Positions 26,106 to 36,944 of a stretch of DNA of 64,000 nt are shown piece after piece (position 1 is the first letter of the stretch; each line of letters opens with the position of its first letter). The translations under genes and the position numbers were made by a program. The notes below the pieces were generated by a model, which saw only the letters and a list, made by a program, of their open reading frames with translations, made no database searches and had not been told where the DNA came from. Source of the DNA: Oceanospirillum sediminis (GTDB lineage: Bacteria; Pseudomonadota; Gammaproteobacteria; Pseudomonadales; Halomonadaceae); contig NZ_JACJFM010000001.1 of assembly GCF_014164585.1 (NCBI RefSeq), positions 248,001 through 312,000 on the forward strand. Direction: 5' to 3'.

Positions 26106-28628
26106 GTGGGTACGTTTTCCTGGCTGAAAAAATATTCCAACCGGCTATCCAGTCGATTCTCTATGTTAGTCACCCTGGCCGGTATGATTGTTTTACTGGC
26201 CCTGGGTATTTACTTTGAGCACTTTCTGCAACAAAGCTTTCTGCGTAATACAGAAATCAGAATGCAGTATGGTTTTCAGCGTCTGGCCTACAATCTCAGA
26301 CAGATTGAATCCGGATTACAGGAAGGCATACTCTTTATCCGCAGTCATGACACCAGCATCGCAGCCATTGAGCTGATCAACAACTATCAGGATAAACACA
26401 GCTACAATGCCTTTCTGATTGACGAAGAAAAGAAACTATTAGCGGAAGAATTACTGAGCCGGGTCAAATTATCATTTAACGATACCATATGCCTGTATGA
26501 TCAGAATGGTGATCTGGTCGCTTATGTACGCCGCACAGCACTGGGCTTCAGCCTGAACGTTATCTCGTATCATGATGGCAGCAGAGTACTGTACCGAAAA
26601 CAGGAACTGGGACACCAATATGTTGCCGTCCCGCTTAACAGAGCGGAACAGGATGGCATCGACCTGCAACATCAGTTTCTGTATCCCGGCGACGAGGTAA
26701 AAAGAAACAGCCTGGTCACATACCGGAGTCACCCTGATGGTCTGATGATGACCTCTCATCTGAGTATTACCAACCCCGATCATCCGGAAAAAATGGTTGC
26801 TCATATTGAGATGAGTCGCTTACTAGGCAGTCAGTTTTTTAATCAACTATCTGCCAACCTGAACCTGGAACTACACCTGACAGATCAACTCCCTTCTGGT
26901 TTCAGTGCCCTGCCAGAACTGACAGAAATAGACACAGACTCTCTTTTTCCTTTACTGACAACAGATGAGTACTACATTGGGGGCTATCAGCTCTCCGGGC
27001 TGGAAGATCCGGTTTATACCCTGGCTTATATGGAAAAAGCCCCTCTGGTCGAACTGCTACAGAATAACCGCCATCGTTTCCTGTTACTGTTGATTACTCT
27101 GGCACTACTCAGCCTGTTCTTTGTCTATCTGGCCGTAAACAGAAGCCTGCAGCGCCCTCTGCGAGCATTAATGCAACAGATACATCATATTGAACAACAG
27201 AATTATTCTGGTCAGGATGTACTTGAAACAGGTGATGAGCTGGAAGCGATCTCGATCAAACTGAACCAGCTGGCCGATACAATCCGGGACAGAGAAAACG
27301 CCCTGGAAACCTCCAAAGCTCGCCTGGAGTATCTGTCTAACCATGATGTACTGACCCAGCTGCCCAATCGCCGATTTTTCTCATTCCGGCTCAGCTATGC
27401 TCTGGAACAGGCCAGAACAGATAAACATCAACTGGCACTGATGTACCTGGATCTGGATCAGTTTAAACAGGTCAACGATACTCTGGGTCACCATGTGGGT
27501 GATCTGTTACTGGCTCAGGTGGCCGAGAGACTCAGAGACAATGTTGGATTAACGGATACTCTCGCCCGAATTGGTGGTGATGAATTCAATATTCTGATTG
27601 AACGTCAGGAAATATTACAGGACTTATCCGGCACAGCCAGAAAGTTACTGGATGTGTTTCGCAGTCCGTTCAATATTAACGGACAGATGCTGTCGATTTC
27701 GTCCAGTATAGGTATTGCGGTATATCCCCAGGATGGCGATACAGCAACCGACCTGATCAAACATGCCGATATCGCCATGTATCAGGCCAAAGAAGCCGGA
27801 CGTAATAACTTCTGCTTCTTCTCCGAAGACATGTCCAGACATATTCAGGAAAAAGCCCGGCTGCATAGAGCACTACGACAGGCTGTTCAGGATGGAAATC
27901 AGTTTGTACTTCATTATCAGCCGAAGATCTCCCCTGTCAGCGGCCAGATAACCGGCGTGGAAGCACTGGTACGCTGGGTCAGTCCTGAGCATGGCTTCAT
28001 ACCACCGGATCGTTTCATCCCTCTGGCGGAGGAATCCGGCCTGATTAATGCTCTAGGAAGATGGGTATTAAAACAGGGCTGCCAGGATTTTATCCACCTG
28101 AAGTCCATGGGAATTCATCTGCAGCATATCAGTATCAATGTGTCTAATATCCAGCTGAATCACCGGGATTTTCTGCAGGAGCTGAAAGGGATGATCGCCG
28201 ATACAGGTATTACTCCTGAGCAACTTGAACTGGAAATGACAGAAAGTTTTATTGCTTCTGACCAGCAAGAAGCGATACAGATCCTGCAAACAATCCGGAA
28301 CATGGGATTACAACTGGCAATTGATGATTTTGGTACCGGTTACTCCGCTATGAGCTTTCTGCAAAAACTGCCAATTACCCGGCTTAAAATTGATAAGTCC
28401 TTTGTTGATGGCCTCCCGCATGACAACGACAGCATAGCCCTTGTCAAAGCAATGCTCAGCCTGGCTGAGAATTTTAGCCTGGCCGTTACAGCAGAAGGTG
28501 TTGAGTATCAGGAACAGATGGAGTTTCTGAAAAAAGCAGGATGCCATGAAATCCAGGGCTACTTTTATTCTCGCCCATTACCTTTTGATGACCTGGTAAC
28601 CTACTGCAAGGCCCGGAAAAACAGGTAA
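26106..28628 (+). CDS. Membrane GGDEF-EAL cyclic-di-GMP protein with periplasmic sensor
   Basis: 840 residues. A membrane helix (about 18-36), a periplasmic domain of about 285 residues, a second helix (about 324-344), a HAMP-like linker (about 345-400), then GGDEF (GGDEF at 490-494) and EAL (EAL at 619-621, with DDFGTGYS at 740-747). Both active-site motifs look intact. The RxxD inhibitory site is replaced by GLTD at 481-484. GTG start at 26106 with AGGA close upstream. It forms an operon with the preceding periplasmic binding protein, an arrangement like NspS-MbaA or LuxP-LuxQ, so ligand binding probably sets cyclic-di-GMP level. Confidence 0.93.
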   Translation: MGTFSWLKKYSNRLSSRFSMLVTLAGMIVLLALGIYFEHFLQQSFLRNTEIRMQYGFQRLAYNLRQIESGLQEGILFIRSHDTSIAAIELINNYQDKHSYNAFLIDEEKKLLAEELLSRVKLSFNDTICLYDQNGDLVAYVRRTALGFSLNVISYHDGSRVLYRKQELGHQYVAVPLNRAEQDGIDLQHQFLYPGDEVKRNSLVTYRSHPDGLMMTSHLSITNPDHPEKMVAHIEMSRLLGSQFFNQLSANLNLELHLTDQLPSGFSALPELTEIDTDSLFPLLTTDEYYIGGYQLSGLEDPVYTLAYMEKAPLVELLQNNRHRFLLLLITLALLSLFFVYLAVNRSLQRPLRALMQQIHHIEQQNYSGQDVLETGDELEAISIKLNQLADTIRDRENALETSKARLEYLSNHDVLTQLPNRRFFSFRLSYALEQARTDKHQLALMYLDLDQFKQVNDTLGHHVGDLLLAQVAERLRDNVGLTDTLARIGGDEFNILIERQEILQDLSGTARKLLDVFRSPFNINGQMLSISSSIGIAVYPQDGDTATDLIKHADIAMYQAKEAGRNNFCFFSEDMSRHIQEKARLHRALRQAVQDGNQFVLHYQPKISPVSGQITGVEALVRWVSPEHGFIPPDRFIPLAEESGLINALGRWVLKQGCQDFIHLKSMGIHLQHISINVSNIQLNHRDFLQELKGMIADTGITPEQLELEMTESFIASDQQEAIQILQTIRNMGLQLAIDDFGTGYSAMSFLQKLPITRLKIDKSFVDGLPHDNDSIALVKAMLSLAENFSLAVTAEGVEYQEQMEFLKKAGCHEIQGYFYSRPLPFDDLVTYCKARKNR

Positions 28629-28685
28629 TATGAGCCTTTATCAGCGTCCTGATGCAACACTCACCATTCTGATAATGGCTGCTAA

Positions 28686-28712
28686 CAGAGGCAGGTATAA
28701 TACCGGCCTCTG
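28686..28712. terminator. Hairpin terminator between convergent genes
   Basis: Near-perfect 12-bp stem with one A/G mismatch (28686-28698 with 28700-28712) and a tiny loop. It separates the GGDEF-EAL gene (+) from the MCP gene (-). No T tract. Confidence 0.5.
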
Positions 28713-28724
28713 CATGATGGCGGC

Positions 28725-30605
28725 TTAGACTCTGAATTTACTGAGTTCAGTATCCTGACGTGCGGTCAGTTCTGCCATGGTGACACAATTGCCTTCCTGA
28801 GCTTTTGCCCCATCAGCAACTGATTGCCCCAGATCCCGGATATTGGACGCATTCCGGTTAATCTCTTCAGCCGTTGCACTCTGCTCTTCTGCTGCCGTAG
28901 CAATCTGAATGGTCATCTGACTGATCTCAGAGATATTACCCCGGATATTAATCAGCACTTCGTTGGCTTCACTGGCTTCCTGCTGAGTCTGCTGAGCTTT
29001 ATCCCGGCCTTTAGCAATAGTGTTTTCGGCGGTCCGAACACAGGATTGTAGCTGCTGGATCATATTCTTGATCTCTTCTGTAGACTCCTGAGTTCGGGAT
29101 GCCAGCGCACGAACTTCATCCGCTACCACAGCAAAGCCCCGCCCCATTTCACCAGCACGAGCAGCTTCAATGGCAGCATTAAGCGCCAGCAGATTGGTCT
29201 GTTCAGCAATATCCGTAATCACGGTCAGAATAGACTCGATATTATTACTGTAACCAGCCAGCTCATTAATGGTTTGTACCACGTTGTCCATATCTTCAGA
29301 CAGCGAAGCAATCGCACTGGTCGTATGGGATACCACATCAGCCCCTACAGCAGCTGCTTCATCAGCCCGGTTCACAGCATCTGCTGCGTTCTGAGCATTC
29401 TGTGCAACCTCATGGGCGGTGGCGGACATTTCGTGCATCGCTGTTGCCAGCTGGTCCAGTTCATGCAATTGCGATGTCAGGCAGTTAGAAGCATCTGAAG
29501 CGGCACAGGCTGTCATATCACTGTTACTACGCACTTCAGAGGTGATCTCTTTCACCTGTCGGATCAGGTTCTGCAGATACTCAATAAACTGGTTAAAATC
29601 TGAAGACACCTGACCGAATTCATCGTTGCTTTCTATCGGCAGACGTCGGGTCAGATCTCCTTCACCGCGGTTAATATCCTGCAATGATTGTCTCAGATGC
29701 TGCAAAGGTAACAGTTGCCGGGTAACGGCAGCATAAAGAGCCACACTACACACCAGAGCACTGACCAGAGTCGCAATCACCGCCATCATACCCAGCTCAC
29801 TGGCTTCTGCCATGACCTTATCTTTTTCCAGCACCACACCAACCAGCCAGTCACTGCCATGCAAACCTTCCAGACGATAAAAGCCGGTCAGTACATCTAC
29901 TCCTGCTGAAGACGCTTCCTTAAGTTCAGTCGTCATCGCAGGCGCCTGACCACCAAAGAGTTCAGAATAATCCTTACTATTCATATCCCCATTGGGATGA
30001 CTGATGATATTGCCATCAGCACTGACCAGAAAAGCATAGCCTGAGTTATGAAAATTCAGCTTATTAAGCGCATCGGAGACTGTTTTAAGGCTCAGATCAC
30101 CGCCAAAAGCCCCCATAAAGCGGCCCTTGTCGTACAGATTAGCCACAGCAGAGATCAGGATCTCTTTAGTTGCAGCATCCGCATAAGGGTCTGTCAGTAC
30201 AGCCTGTTTATTACTCTTTGCATACGGATACCAGGGACGTTTACGGGCATCCCAGTTCGGTGGGTTCCAGTCCGGGTCATTAGTAATGCGTTTACCATCG
30301 GTATCCAGGCCGCCAAAAATCAGAATAAATTCTTTTTTCAGCAGAGGCAGATCAAACGTACTCTGGATCGTCTTTGCACTAAAATTCTGATCAATGTTTT
30401 CTGCCATCATATCAATCAGGCGCAATTTGGCATTCAGCCAGTTCGTAATCTGAAAACCCAGTACAGAAGCAGATTCCTGAGTGGACTGCTGCGTTTTTTC
30501 CATCAGGGTATCCCTGACAGAGTGATATTGCAGCCAGGAGTATATAGCAAAGGTAAGAACAACTATCACGGACGCCAGAAGGGCGACTTTCTGGGAAACT
30601 TTCAT
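28725..30605 (-). CDS. Methyl-accepting chemotaxis protein with dCache sensor
   Basis: Chemoreceptor of about 626 residues. Membrane helix near the start ([19 protein letters not shown]), then a periplasmic dCache domain of about 245 residues with [50 protein letters not shown] and [18 protein letters not shown]. The RxWY and downstream Asp resemble the amino-acid-binding dCache motif, but the first Tyr is Trp. Second helix, HAMP, and signalling tip [25 protein letters not shown] follow. The frame opens at 30647, but that ATG abuts GGGAGG with no spacing; 30605 (MKVSQKV) is my choice with low certainty. Monocistronic. Confidence 0.93.
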   Translation of the reverse strand: MKVSQKVALLASVIVVLTFAIYSWLQYHSVRDTLMEKTQQSTQESASVLGFQITNWLNAKLRLIDMMAENIDQNFSAKTIQSTFDLPLLKKEFILIFGGLDTDGKRITNDPDWNPPNWDARKRPWYPYAKSNKQAVLTDPYADAATKEILISAVANLYDKGRFMGAFGGDLSLKTVSDALNKLNFHNSGYAFLVSADGNIISHPNGDMNSKDYSELFGGQAPAMTTELKEASSAGVDVLTGFYRLEGLHGSDWLVGVVLEKDKVMAEASELGMMAVIATLVSALVCSVALYAAVTRQLLPLQHLRQSLQDINRGEGDLTRRLPIESNDEFGQVSSDFNQFIEYLQNLIRQVKEITSEVRSNSDMTACAASDASNCLTSQLHELDQLATAMHEMSATAHEVAQNAQNAADAVNRADEAAAVGADVVSHTTSAIASLSEDMDNVVQTINELAGYSNNIESILTVITDIAEQTNLLALNAAIEAARAGEMGRGFAVVADEVRALASRTQESTEEIKNMIQQLQSCVRTAENTIAKGRDKAQQTQQEASEANEVLINIRGNISEISQMTIQIATAAEEQSATAEEINRNASNIRDLGQSVADGAKAQEGNCVTMAELTARQDTELSKFRV

Positions 30606-30856
30606 AAGGCTCAACCTGTATTCAGATCTATTTGCTGCGTTACGCATCCTCCCTGATGGATCCTTTTTTTATTGGTTATTTTCGTCCTGTTTATTCCCTT
30701 AGTTCACTGCATTTCAAATATCAGCTTATTTAAAGCGTAGGACAAAATAAAGAAGATATCTTATTCCTGTGACAGTACAGTGATTTGAGCAATATACCTC
30801 TTTAGTTGTAGGCAGGTACAAGCAAAAATATATGTTTTTTTGTATATCCTGGTAAA

Positions 30857-31372
30857 TTAATCCTTAATATAGAGGTTTGTCTGGTAAATCTGTTGCCATG
30901 TCATCATCAATCTGAGATCCAGCTCCAGCTGAAAATACTCCGGTTCCATATGCTGGCATAACTGATAAAAACTTTTATTGTGCTCCCGCTCTTTCAGGTG
31001 CGCCAGCTCATGCACAACAATCATTCGAAGAAAATCTTCCGGGCACTGTTTAAAACAAGAATCAATACGGATTTCACGGCGGGCTTTAAGCTTGCCCCCA
31101 TGAGCCCTGGTAATATGAGCGTTAATACCTAATGCATGATGAATGACACTTACGGAAGGGTCAAAACATACCCGGTTTAAAGGTGGCGCTTTTTTCATAT
31201 AGCACTTTTTCAGCGACATCGAGTATTCATACAGGCGTTCATTAGAAACAATATCGTGACACTGCGGATAACGTTTCAGCAGATACTGATCCAGTTTATT
31301 CTGATCGATCAGTTTACGGGCTTGCAGTAGGATATTTTCGGGATATCCCTTCAGATAAGATAAATCAGACAT
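30857..31372 (-). CDS. YgjP-like zinc metallopeptidase
   Basis: 171 residues. The zinc motif HELAH at 121-125, followed by His132 in KEREHNKSFYQL, is the YgjP/WLM-type signature. Upstream IRIDSCFKQCPEDFLRMIVV is the usual preceding helix. The frame opens at a GTG at 31381; ATG at 31372 is the likelier start. E. coli YgjP removes an N-linked modification tag or processes UMP-related substrates in some reports; the role here is not established. Cytosolic, monocistronic. Confidence 0.85.
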   Translation of the reverse strand: MSDLSYLKGYPENILLQARKLIDQNKLDQYLLKRYPQCHDIVSNERLYEYSMSLKKCYMKKAPPLNRVCFDPSVSVIHHALGINAHITRAHGGKLKARREIRIDSCFKQCPEDFLRMIVVHELAHLKEREHNKSFYQLCQHMEPEYFQLELDLRLMMTWQQIYQTNLYIKD

Positions 31373-31668
31373 AAGACTCACATATACAACAGAACAAAAG
31401 CTTCTCTGCCAGACATCGTAGTATTTTCCTGCCAGTAGCAGAAAAATATTCAGACTCTATTGTTCAGATATCCCGGTATCAAAAAACTCTGGGATATTCA
31501 GACAGGCTTCAGATAATAATCAATATCCGATTGAAAAAATAATGAAAGGTGATAAACGAAGTAGCCGGAGACAGAAAAAACAGCCATCACAATATGACAA
31601 CGGAGATTACAACAATCAGAAGCGTGGATCTGATGACCCACGCCTGATAAATGGAAAATTCAGCCGTA

Positions 31669-33585
31669 TTAATAACCGGAGCAATCACTCTGCAGGCTAT
31701 GGTTACAACCATCCCGCCCGGTGTAACTCTGAGTGCTATACTCGGATACCGGAAGCTTAGTCAGTGTCTGCCCCTGCTCCGTCAGCTGCTTCATGTAATC
31801 CACAAAGCCCTGTGCATACTCGGTATAGGTATCAGTGAAGTGACCGGCATTGTATACCGTACCAAAGGTATCATAACCATCACGCCCTGAAGCGATAAAG
31901 TCGTTCGTCACCACAGTATAGGTCGCATTAAGATCAATATCTGTCCATAGCCCGGCTATCCGGGAGTTAACCTGAACGGCAGAAACCCTGCGTCCCTGAG
32001 CTGACGCATCAATATGAAAACGCAGGCCCGATGCATAAGGATAAGAACCTGACGATCCGCCATTATCCAGTGTATTTGCCAGAGCTTCTTCCAGCACCTG
32101 AACAATCTGAGCGCCTGTCATTTCCAGAGTCACCAGCGTGTTAGAGAAAGGCAACAGAGTATAAGCATCAGCAATGGTGTAATCACCACTAGCTACATCA
32201 ACCCGCACACCACCGCCATTCTGAATGGCAATATCCGCTGTGGGCGTCACTGTCAGGAACGCTTTCGCAACCAGGTTAGAGATATCACTGCCATTGGTAT
32301 AGGTTTCAGAAACATTACACAGCGAAGAACGTCCCTGTCCGGGCCAGCGCTCCAGACACAGATTATCGGATACAGTGCCAATGACCTGTTGCTTCAGAGC
32401 ATCCAGCTCACTGTCAAAGCTGACCAGCAGTTGCTCTGTCGCATTATCCGGCGTTACGACAACCAGTTCATCATGACTGGTCAATGCCTGACTCACTCGC
32501 AGAGTATCAGCGCTGTCCAGTATTCGGGTATCGTCATCCGCAAATTCATAACGGTAGCTTGCTTCAATGGGCATCATCGGCATACCGGAACAGGATGTGA
32601 CTTTCCCTTCAGCATCAAAGTCAATATCCAGTTTCCCCATCAGGTGCGCATATTCCCAGGCCTGCACCACACAGACCCGATCACCATCGGCATTGGTTTC
32701 AATCGTCGGATACTCACCCACAGTATTAAAGCCCAGCTGAGTAAAAGTGTCGTCACCCAACAGAGAATGTGAGTCACCTCCGACAATCACATCCACGCCA
32801 CTCAGGTTACGGGCCAGCTCACGATCTTTCTCATACTGAACATGAGTGACCAGAATAATCTTATTAACGCCCTGCCCTTTCAGCTCATCAATATATTGCT
32901 GAGCGGTGATCTGTTCATCCAGAAACTCAGTGCCGTCATCCGGGCGTGACGATTCTTTTGTTTTCTGAGCGATATCCAGGCCGATCAGGCCCACTTTCTC
33001 GCCCTCAATCTCTTTCACCACATAAGGCTGAATATATCCTTCACGAATAGCCGATGTCTGAGCGGGCACAACATTTGCAGCCAGAGTCGGGGTACCACAA
33101 CTGCCAGAATTCAGGCTATCAAGAAAGGTTGCCAGCCCGGCATCACCACCATCAAACTCATGATTCCCCAGAGCAAACGCATCAAAACAGATCTGGTTCA
33201 TCATGGTGGCATCAGCGGAACCATTAAACAGGGTGTAATACAGAGTACCTGTGATCGCATCGCCTGAATGAATCTTCAGTACATTGCTGCTTTCTGACGT
33301 TTTCTGGTCAAACAAACTCTTCAGCATCGGGAAGCCCCCGTAGCTGACTTCAATTTCAGAGATACTTTCCCCACTCTCAGTAGTCGCAGACAGCCCCAGT
33401 GCAGACACGTCATAATCAAAAGAATCTGCTCTCAGGTGAGAGTGGTGGTCATTCATGTGTAACAGCGTCATGGATAGTGGAGAAGCAGTGTTGTCATCAT
33501 TATTATCTGACCCACTACCATTACATCCGGCCAGTACAGCGGATACTGCCAGAGGAAGCATTAGTTTTTTAGCACACAGAGGCAT
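31669..33585 (-). CDS. Lipoprotein 5'-nucleotidase / metallophosphatase (UshA-like)
   Basis: 638 residues. Lipobox LAVSAVLAGC places it as a lipoprotein, then a low-complexity Gly/Ser/Asp/Asn linker. N-terminal calcineurin-like phosphoesterase: LLHMNDHHSHL, SGDAITGT, ALGNHEFDGGDAGL, HVQYEKD, GGDSHSL supply the two-metal ligands. C-terminal 5'-nucleotidase domain (about 420-600): GGGVRVDVASGDYTIADAYTLLPFSNTLVTLEMTGAQ. It should hydrolyse extracellular nucleotides to nucleoside and phosphate. AAGGA six bases before the ATG. Cys near the C-terminus (DGCNHSLQSDCSGY) may form a disulfide. Monocistronic. Confidence 0.93.
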   Translation of the reverse strand: MPLCAKKLMLPLAVSAVLAGCNGSGSDNNDDNTASPLSMTLLHMNDHHSHLRADSFDYDVSALGLSATTESGESISEIEVSYGGFPMLKSLFDQKTSESSNVLKIHSGDAITGTLYYTLFNGSADATMMNQICFDAFALGNHEFDGGDAGLATFLDSLNSGSCGTPTLAANVVPAQTSAIREGYIQPYVVKEIEGEKVGLIGLDIAQKTKESSRPDDGTEFLDEQITAQQYIDELKGQGVNKIILVTHVQYEKDRELARNLSGVDVIVGGDSHSLLGDDTFTQLGFNTVGEYPTIETNADGDRVCVVQAWEYAHLMGKLDIDFDAEGKVTSCSGMPMMPIEASYRYEFADDDTRILDSADTLRVSQALTSHDELVVVTPDNATEQLLVSFDSELDALKQQVIGTVSDNLCLERWPGQGRSSLCNVSETYTNGSDISNLVAKAFLTVTPTADIAIQNGGGVRVDVASGDYTIADAYTLLPFSNTLVTLEMTGAQIVQVLEEALANTLDNGGSSGSYPYASGLRFHIDASAQGRRVSAVQVNSRIAGLWTDIDLNATYTVVTNDFIASGRDGYDTFGTVYNAGHFTDTYTEYAQGFVDYMKQLTEQGQTLTKLPVSEYSTQSYTGRDGCNHSLQSDCSGY

Positions 33586-33672
33586 AACAGATCCTTCGGA
33601 TTCATCAGAAAATCATTACAGCAAACGTATTAAGCACCGGAACAGCCATGTATTTGTAAAAGATTGCTGTAT

Positions 33673-33727
33673 TCTCCAGCCAACAACTGGATAGCATCGA
33701 AATACTTTTGTTCAGGTATGTAATGCG
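33673..33727 (-). repeat. Intergenic repeat, copy A
   Basis: About 55 bp that align with 36945-37000: the core AGGATAG-like/CGAAAT/CTTTGTTC/GGTATGTA blocks keep order and spacing with one indel, roughly 80 percent identical over the best 40 bp by eye. It lies in the gap between the 5'-nucleotidase and vsr genes. No transposase is near either copy. Confidence 0.5.
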
Positions 33728-33847
33728 ATTGAGTAAAAGCTCGGCTAATACTTAAGCGACACTTTCTGACAGAGAAGTAACTGTTTTTTGAAGCTTTTAT
33801 GTCTGAGAAATGACAGCAGAACAAACGAAAAATAATTATGATAAAAA

Positions 33848-34327
33848 TCAATCTACTACATCAGTCTGAAACAATCCCTCACCACTGATATCACAGTCAT
33901 GATCAATATTCAGTAACCACTCTTCCAGCCTGGCAACCAGCTCCTGTTCAGAAAGACGCTCTTTGCCCTTAAGTGCACACTCCCAGACGGTCAGTATCCG
34001 GATATGCTGTTCATGCAGAGCCAGACGTTTATTCCGGTCTCTCTGACGGTTACCCTGAATTTTCTCGCGCCAGCGCTCGGGGTTACTTTTGGGCCATTTG
34101 AACAGATGACAATCATGGCCGTGCCAGAAGCAACCGTGTATCCAGATCACCGCGTTATAACGAGGAAGGTAAATATCCGGTTTAGAAGGCAGCTCAGGAC
34201 AATGGATACGAAAACGGAAGCCCTGTCGATGTAGTAAGCTGCGAATATATTTTTCCGGACGGGTATTTTCAGCCCGGATCGCTTTCATATTTTTAGAACG
34301 GGTGGCCCTGTCATGAACATCGGTCAT
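33848..34327 (-). CDS. vsr: Very short patch repair endonuclease Vsr
   Basis: 159 residues. Starts MTDVHDRATRSKNMKAI, the family N-terminus, so ATG 34327 is preferred to the frame start at 34339. Catalytic Asp51 (SKPDIYL) and His64/His69, with zinc ligands Cys66, His71, Cys73 and Cys117, occupy the same residue numbers as E. coli Vsr. Vsr nicks 5' of T in T:G mismatches left by 5-methylcytosine deamination. It normally accompanies a cytosine methyltransferase (dcm-type); none is in this window, so it is an orphan here. Flanking 5'-nucleotidase and parC suggest insertion of a single gene. Confidence 0.95.
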   Translation of the reverse strand: MTDVHDRATRSKNMKAIRAENTRPEKYIRSLLHRQGFRFRIHCPELPSKPDIYLPRYNAVIWIHGCFWHGHDCHLFKWPKSNPERWREKIQGNRQRDRNKRLALHEQHIRILTVWECALKGKERLSEQELVARLEEWLLNIDHDCDISGEGLFQTDVVD

Positions 34328-34447
34328 CGTCTTCAGCACTCATTATTCCGCTATGAGAGGAAGCGGTATGAAAAAGCGGTACAACCAGGACAGATAACAA
34401 AAACGGATACAGAGAAAGCAGAAATCCAGCAGGCTGAAGCAAGAAGG

Positions 34448-34487
34448 GCTGATAATAAAAGGCAGGGATCAGCCTTTTATTATCAGC
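34448..34487 (-). terminator. parC terminator
   Basis: Perfect 16-bp inverted repeat (34448-34463 with 34472-34487) and 8-nt loop, 14 bp past the parC stop. Long A/T-rich stem with GC ends; the minus-strand 3' arm contains CCTTTTATTAT. Confidence 0.8.
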
Positions 34488-34500
34488 ACATGAATGCAGG

Positions 34501-36756
34501 TTAGTCTTCAGAGCGGATCTCTATCCGATCCACTTTCTGGAAACCACGGGGCAGTTTATTTCCCCGGCGTCCCCGTTCCCCCTGGTAGTGCTCCAGATCT
34601 GCAGCCTTCAGCACCAGGTGACGTTTACCAGCATGAACTACCAATTGATCGTCTTTAGCCAGTACCACAAAGTCCCTGACAAACTCCTCACGTCCAGCAG
34701 ATTTGGCTGTAGGGATATCAATCATCTTATTGCCCTTACCTTTGCTTAGCACAGGCAGCTGATCCATACGGAACAACAGTAAGCGTCCTTCTGTGGACAC
34801 CACGGCAACTCTGGCATCGGTATCATCGGCTGGCACTGCTTCAGGAGGCAGGACTTCACATCCCTTAGGAACTGTCAGCAGCGCTTTACCCGCTTTATTT
34901 TTCGCCAGCATATCAGAGGATTCAACGACAAAACCGTAACCGGCATCACTGGCCATCACAAAACGGCGCTTTTCCTCGGCCACAATCAGTCCCTGGAATG
35001 TCGCACCCGAAGGTGGATTAATTCTTCCTGTGAGAGGTTCACCCTGCCCACGGGCTGATGGTAACGTGTGGGCTGGCAACGAATAACTTCGTCCACTGCT
35101 GTCAATAAAGACCACCTGCTGATTAGAACGGCCCCGACACATCATATGGTAGCCATCCCCGGCTTTATAATTCAGACCTTCAGGATCTATATCATGGCCT
35201 TTCGCCGCCCGTACCCAGCCTTGTTTTGACAGAATGACAGAGACCGGATCCGCGCTGACCAGAGCAGTTTCATCCAGTGCTTTTGCTTCCATACGCTCAA
35301 CCAGAGGTGAGCGTCGCAGATCACCGAATTTATCCGCATCCTCCGACAGTTCATCTTCAATCAGCTTATTCAGCGCTGACTCTGAACCCAGCAGATGTTC
35401 CAGCTGCTTACGCTCATCTTCCAGTTCTGACTGCTCGCCCCGGATACGCACCTCTTCCAGTTTAGCCAGCTGACGCAGTTTCAGTTCCAGAATGGCTTCA
35501 GACTGACGCTCAGTCAGATCAAATCGCTGAATCAGCTCCTGTTTAGGCTCATCTTCATGACGAATAATCTCAATAATCTCATCAATATTCAGAAAAGCGA
35601 TCAAAAGGCCCGCCAGAATATGCAAGCGGTCCAGTACCTTCTCCAGACGATACTCCAGACGACGACGCACCGTAACCCGGCGGAAATTCAGCCATTCCGT
35701 CAGAATCTGAACCAGGCCTTTCACCTGAGGCTTGCCATCCGTGCCAATCATGTTCAGGTTAACACGGTAGCTCTTTTCCAGGTCTGTCGTGGCAAACAGA
35801 TGAGCCATCAGCTCTTCAATATCAACCCGGTTTGAACGTGGTACTATGACCAGACGAGTCGGGTTTTCATGATCGGATTCATCTCTCAGGTCAACCACCA
35901 TTGGCAGCTTTTTCGCCTGCATCTGGGCAGCGATCTGCTCCAGGATTTTTGCTCCGGAAACCTGATGAGGCAGAGCTGTGATGACGACGTCGCCATCCTC
36001 AACCTGATAGACAGCCCTCATGCGGACACCGCCACGTCCGGTCTGATAGATTTTCTGCAAGTCAGCAGATGGCGTAACAATCTCAGCATCGGTCGGATAA
36101 TCCGGTGCTTTCACAAACCGCATCAGGTCTGCTACATCGGATTCAGGATGATGCAGCAGATGGATGCAGGCCTGGGTCACCTCTTTCAGGTTATGTGGCG
36201 GAATATCTGTAGCCATACCGACAGCAATACCGGTAGAGCCATTGAGCAGTACATGAGGCACGCGTGATGGCAGTACGGCAGGCTCAGACAGAGTACCGTC
36301 AAAATTAGGCAACCAGTCGACGGTTCCCTGCCCCAGCTCTGACAACAGCAACTCAGCGAACTTCGCCAGCTTCGCTTCGGTATAACGCATCGCTGCAAAT
36401 GACTTGGGATCATCGGCCGATCCCCAGTTGCCCTGGCCATCAATCAGCGGATAACGATAAGAGAAAGGCTGAGCCATCAACACCATAGCTTCATAACAGG
36501 CACTGTCGCCATGAGGGTGAAACTTACCCAGTACATCGCCTACGGTACGTGCTGATTTTTTATGCTTGGCACTGGCTTTCAGGCCCAGTTCCGACATCGC
36601 GTAAACAATACGTCTCTGAACAGGCTTGAGGCCATCCCCGATGTGGGGTAGTGCCCGATCCAGAATCACGTACATGGAATAATCAAGGTAGGCTTTTTCG
36701 GTGTACTGCTTAAGCGAAATCTGCTCGACACCCTCGTGGTTTATCTGTGCGCTCAT
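34501..36756 (-). CDS. parC: DNA topoisomerase IV subunit A
   Basis: Cuts and passes DNA to decatenate chromosomes, with ParE. 751 residues, normal for ParC. N-terminal winged helix with [19 protein letters not shown] (quinolone-determining region has Gly-Asp-Ser and Glu-equivalent positions) and catalytic Tyr in [26 protein letters not shown] and later blades form the C-terminal beta-pinwheel, shorter than in GyrA. Ser of [10 protein letters not shown] is present, i.e. no obvious resistance change. parE is not adjacent, unlike in some gammaproteobacteria where they are near. Confidence 0.97.
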   Translation of the reverse strand: MSAQINHEGVEQISLKQYTEKAYLDYSMYVILDRALPHIGDGLKPVQRRIVYAMSELGLKASAKHKKSARTVGDVLGKFHPHGDSACYEAMVLMAQPFSYRYPLIDGQGNWGSADDPKSFAAMRYTEAKLAKFAELLLSELGQGTVDWLPNFDGTLSEPAVLPSRVPHVLLNGSTGIAVGMATDIPPHNLKEVTQACIHLLHHPESDVADLMRFVKAPDYPTDAEIVTPSADLQKIYQTGRGGVRMRAVYQVEDGDVVITALPHQVSGAKILEQIAAQMQAKKLPMVVDLRDESDHENPTRLVIVPRSNRVDIEELMAHLFATTDLEKSYRVNLNMIGTDGKPQVKGLVQILTEWLNFRRVTVRRRLEYRLEKVLDRLHILAGLLIAFLNIDEIIEIIRHEDEPKQELIQRFDLTERQSEAILELKLRQLAKLEEVRIRGEQSELEDERKQLEHLLGSESALNKLIEDELSEDADKFGDLRRSPLVERMEAKALDETALVSADPVSVILSKQGWVRAAKGHDIDPEGLNYKAGDGYHMMCRGRSNQQVVFIDSSGRSYSLPAHTLPSARGQGEPLTGRINPPSGATFQGLIVAEEKRRFVMASDAGYGFVVESSDMLAKNKAGKALLTVPKGCEVLPPEAVPADDTDARVAVVSTEGRLLLFRMDQLPVLSKGKGNKMIDIPTAKSAGREEFVRDFVVLAKDDQLVVHAGKRHLVLKAADLEHYQGERGRRGNKLPRGFQKVDRIEIRSED

Positions 36757-36944
36757 TGGCGAATATAATCCATAACAGGTTAAAAACTCTGATATCAGTC
36801 TAACATCTGTTTATTCTTACAGCACTATCTGTCCGGTTTTCTTCAGATATAGCAGCATCGGCCGATAATCCCTGTATACTCTTTTCTTCCGGTATCTGAC
36901 TGATCATCTGAGCACAAGCTTCTCTGCTATTCAAAGTTGTCGCA

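Noticed and set aside
31542-31760. 72-residue basic frame
   Set aside because: It overlaps the 3' end of the 5'-nucleotidase gene antisense and lacks a ribosome site.
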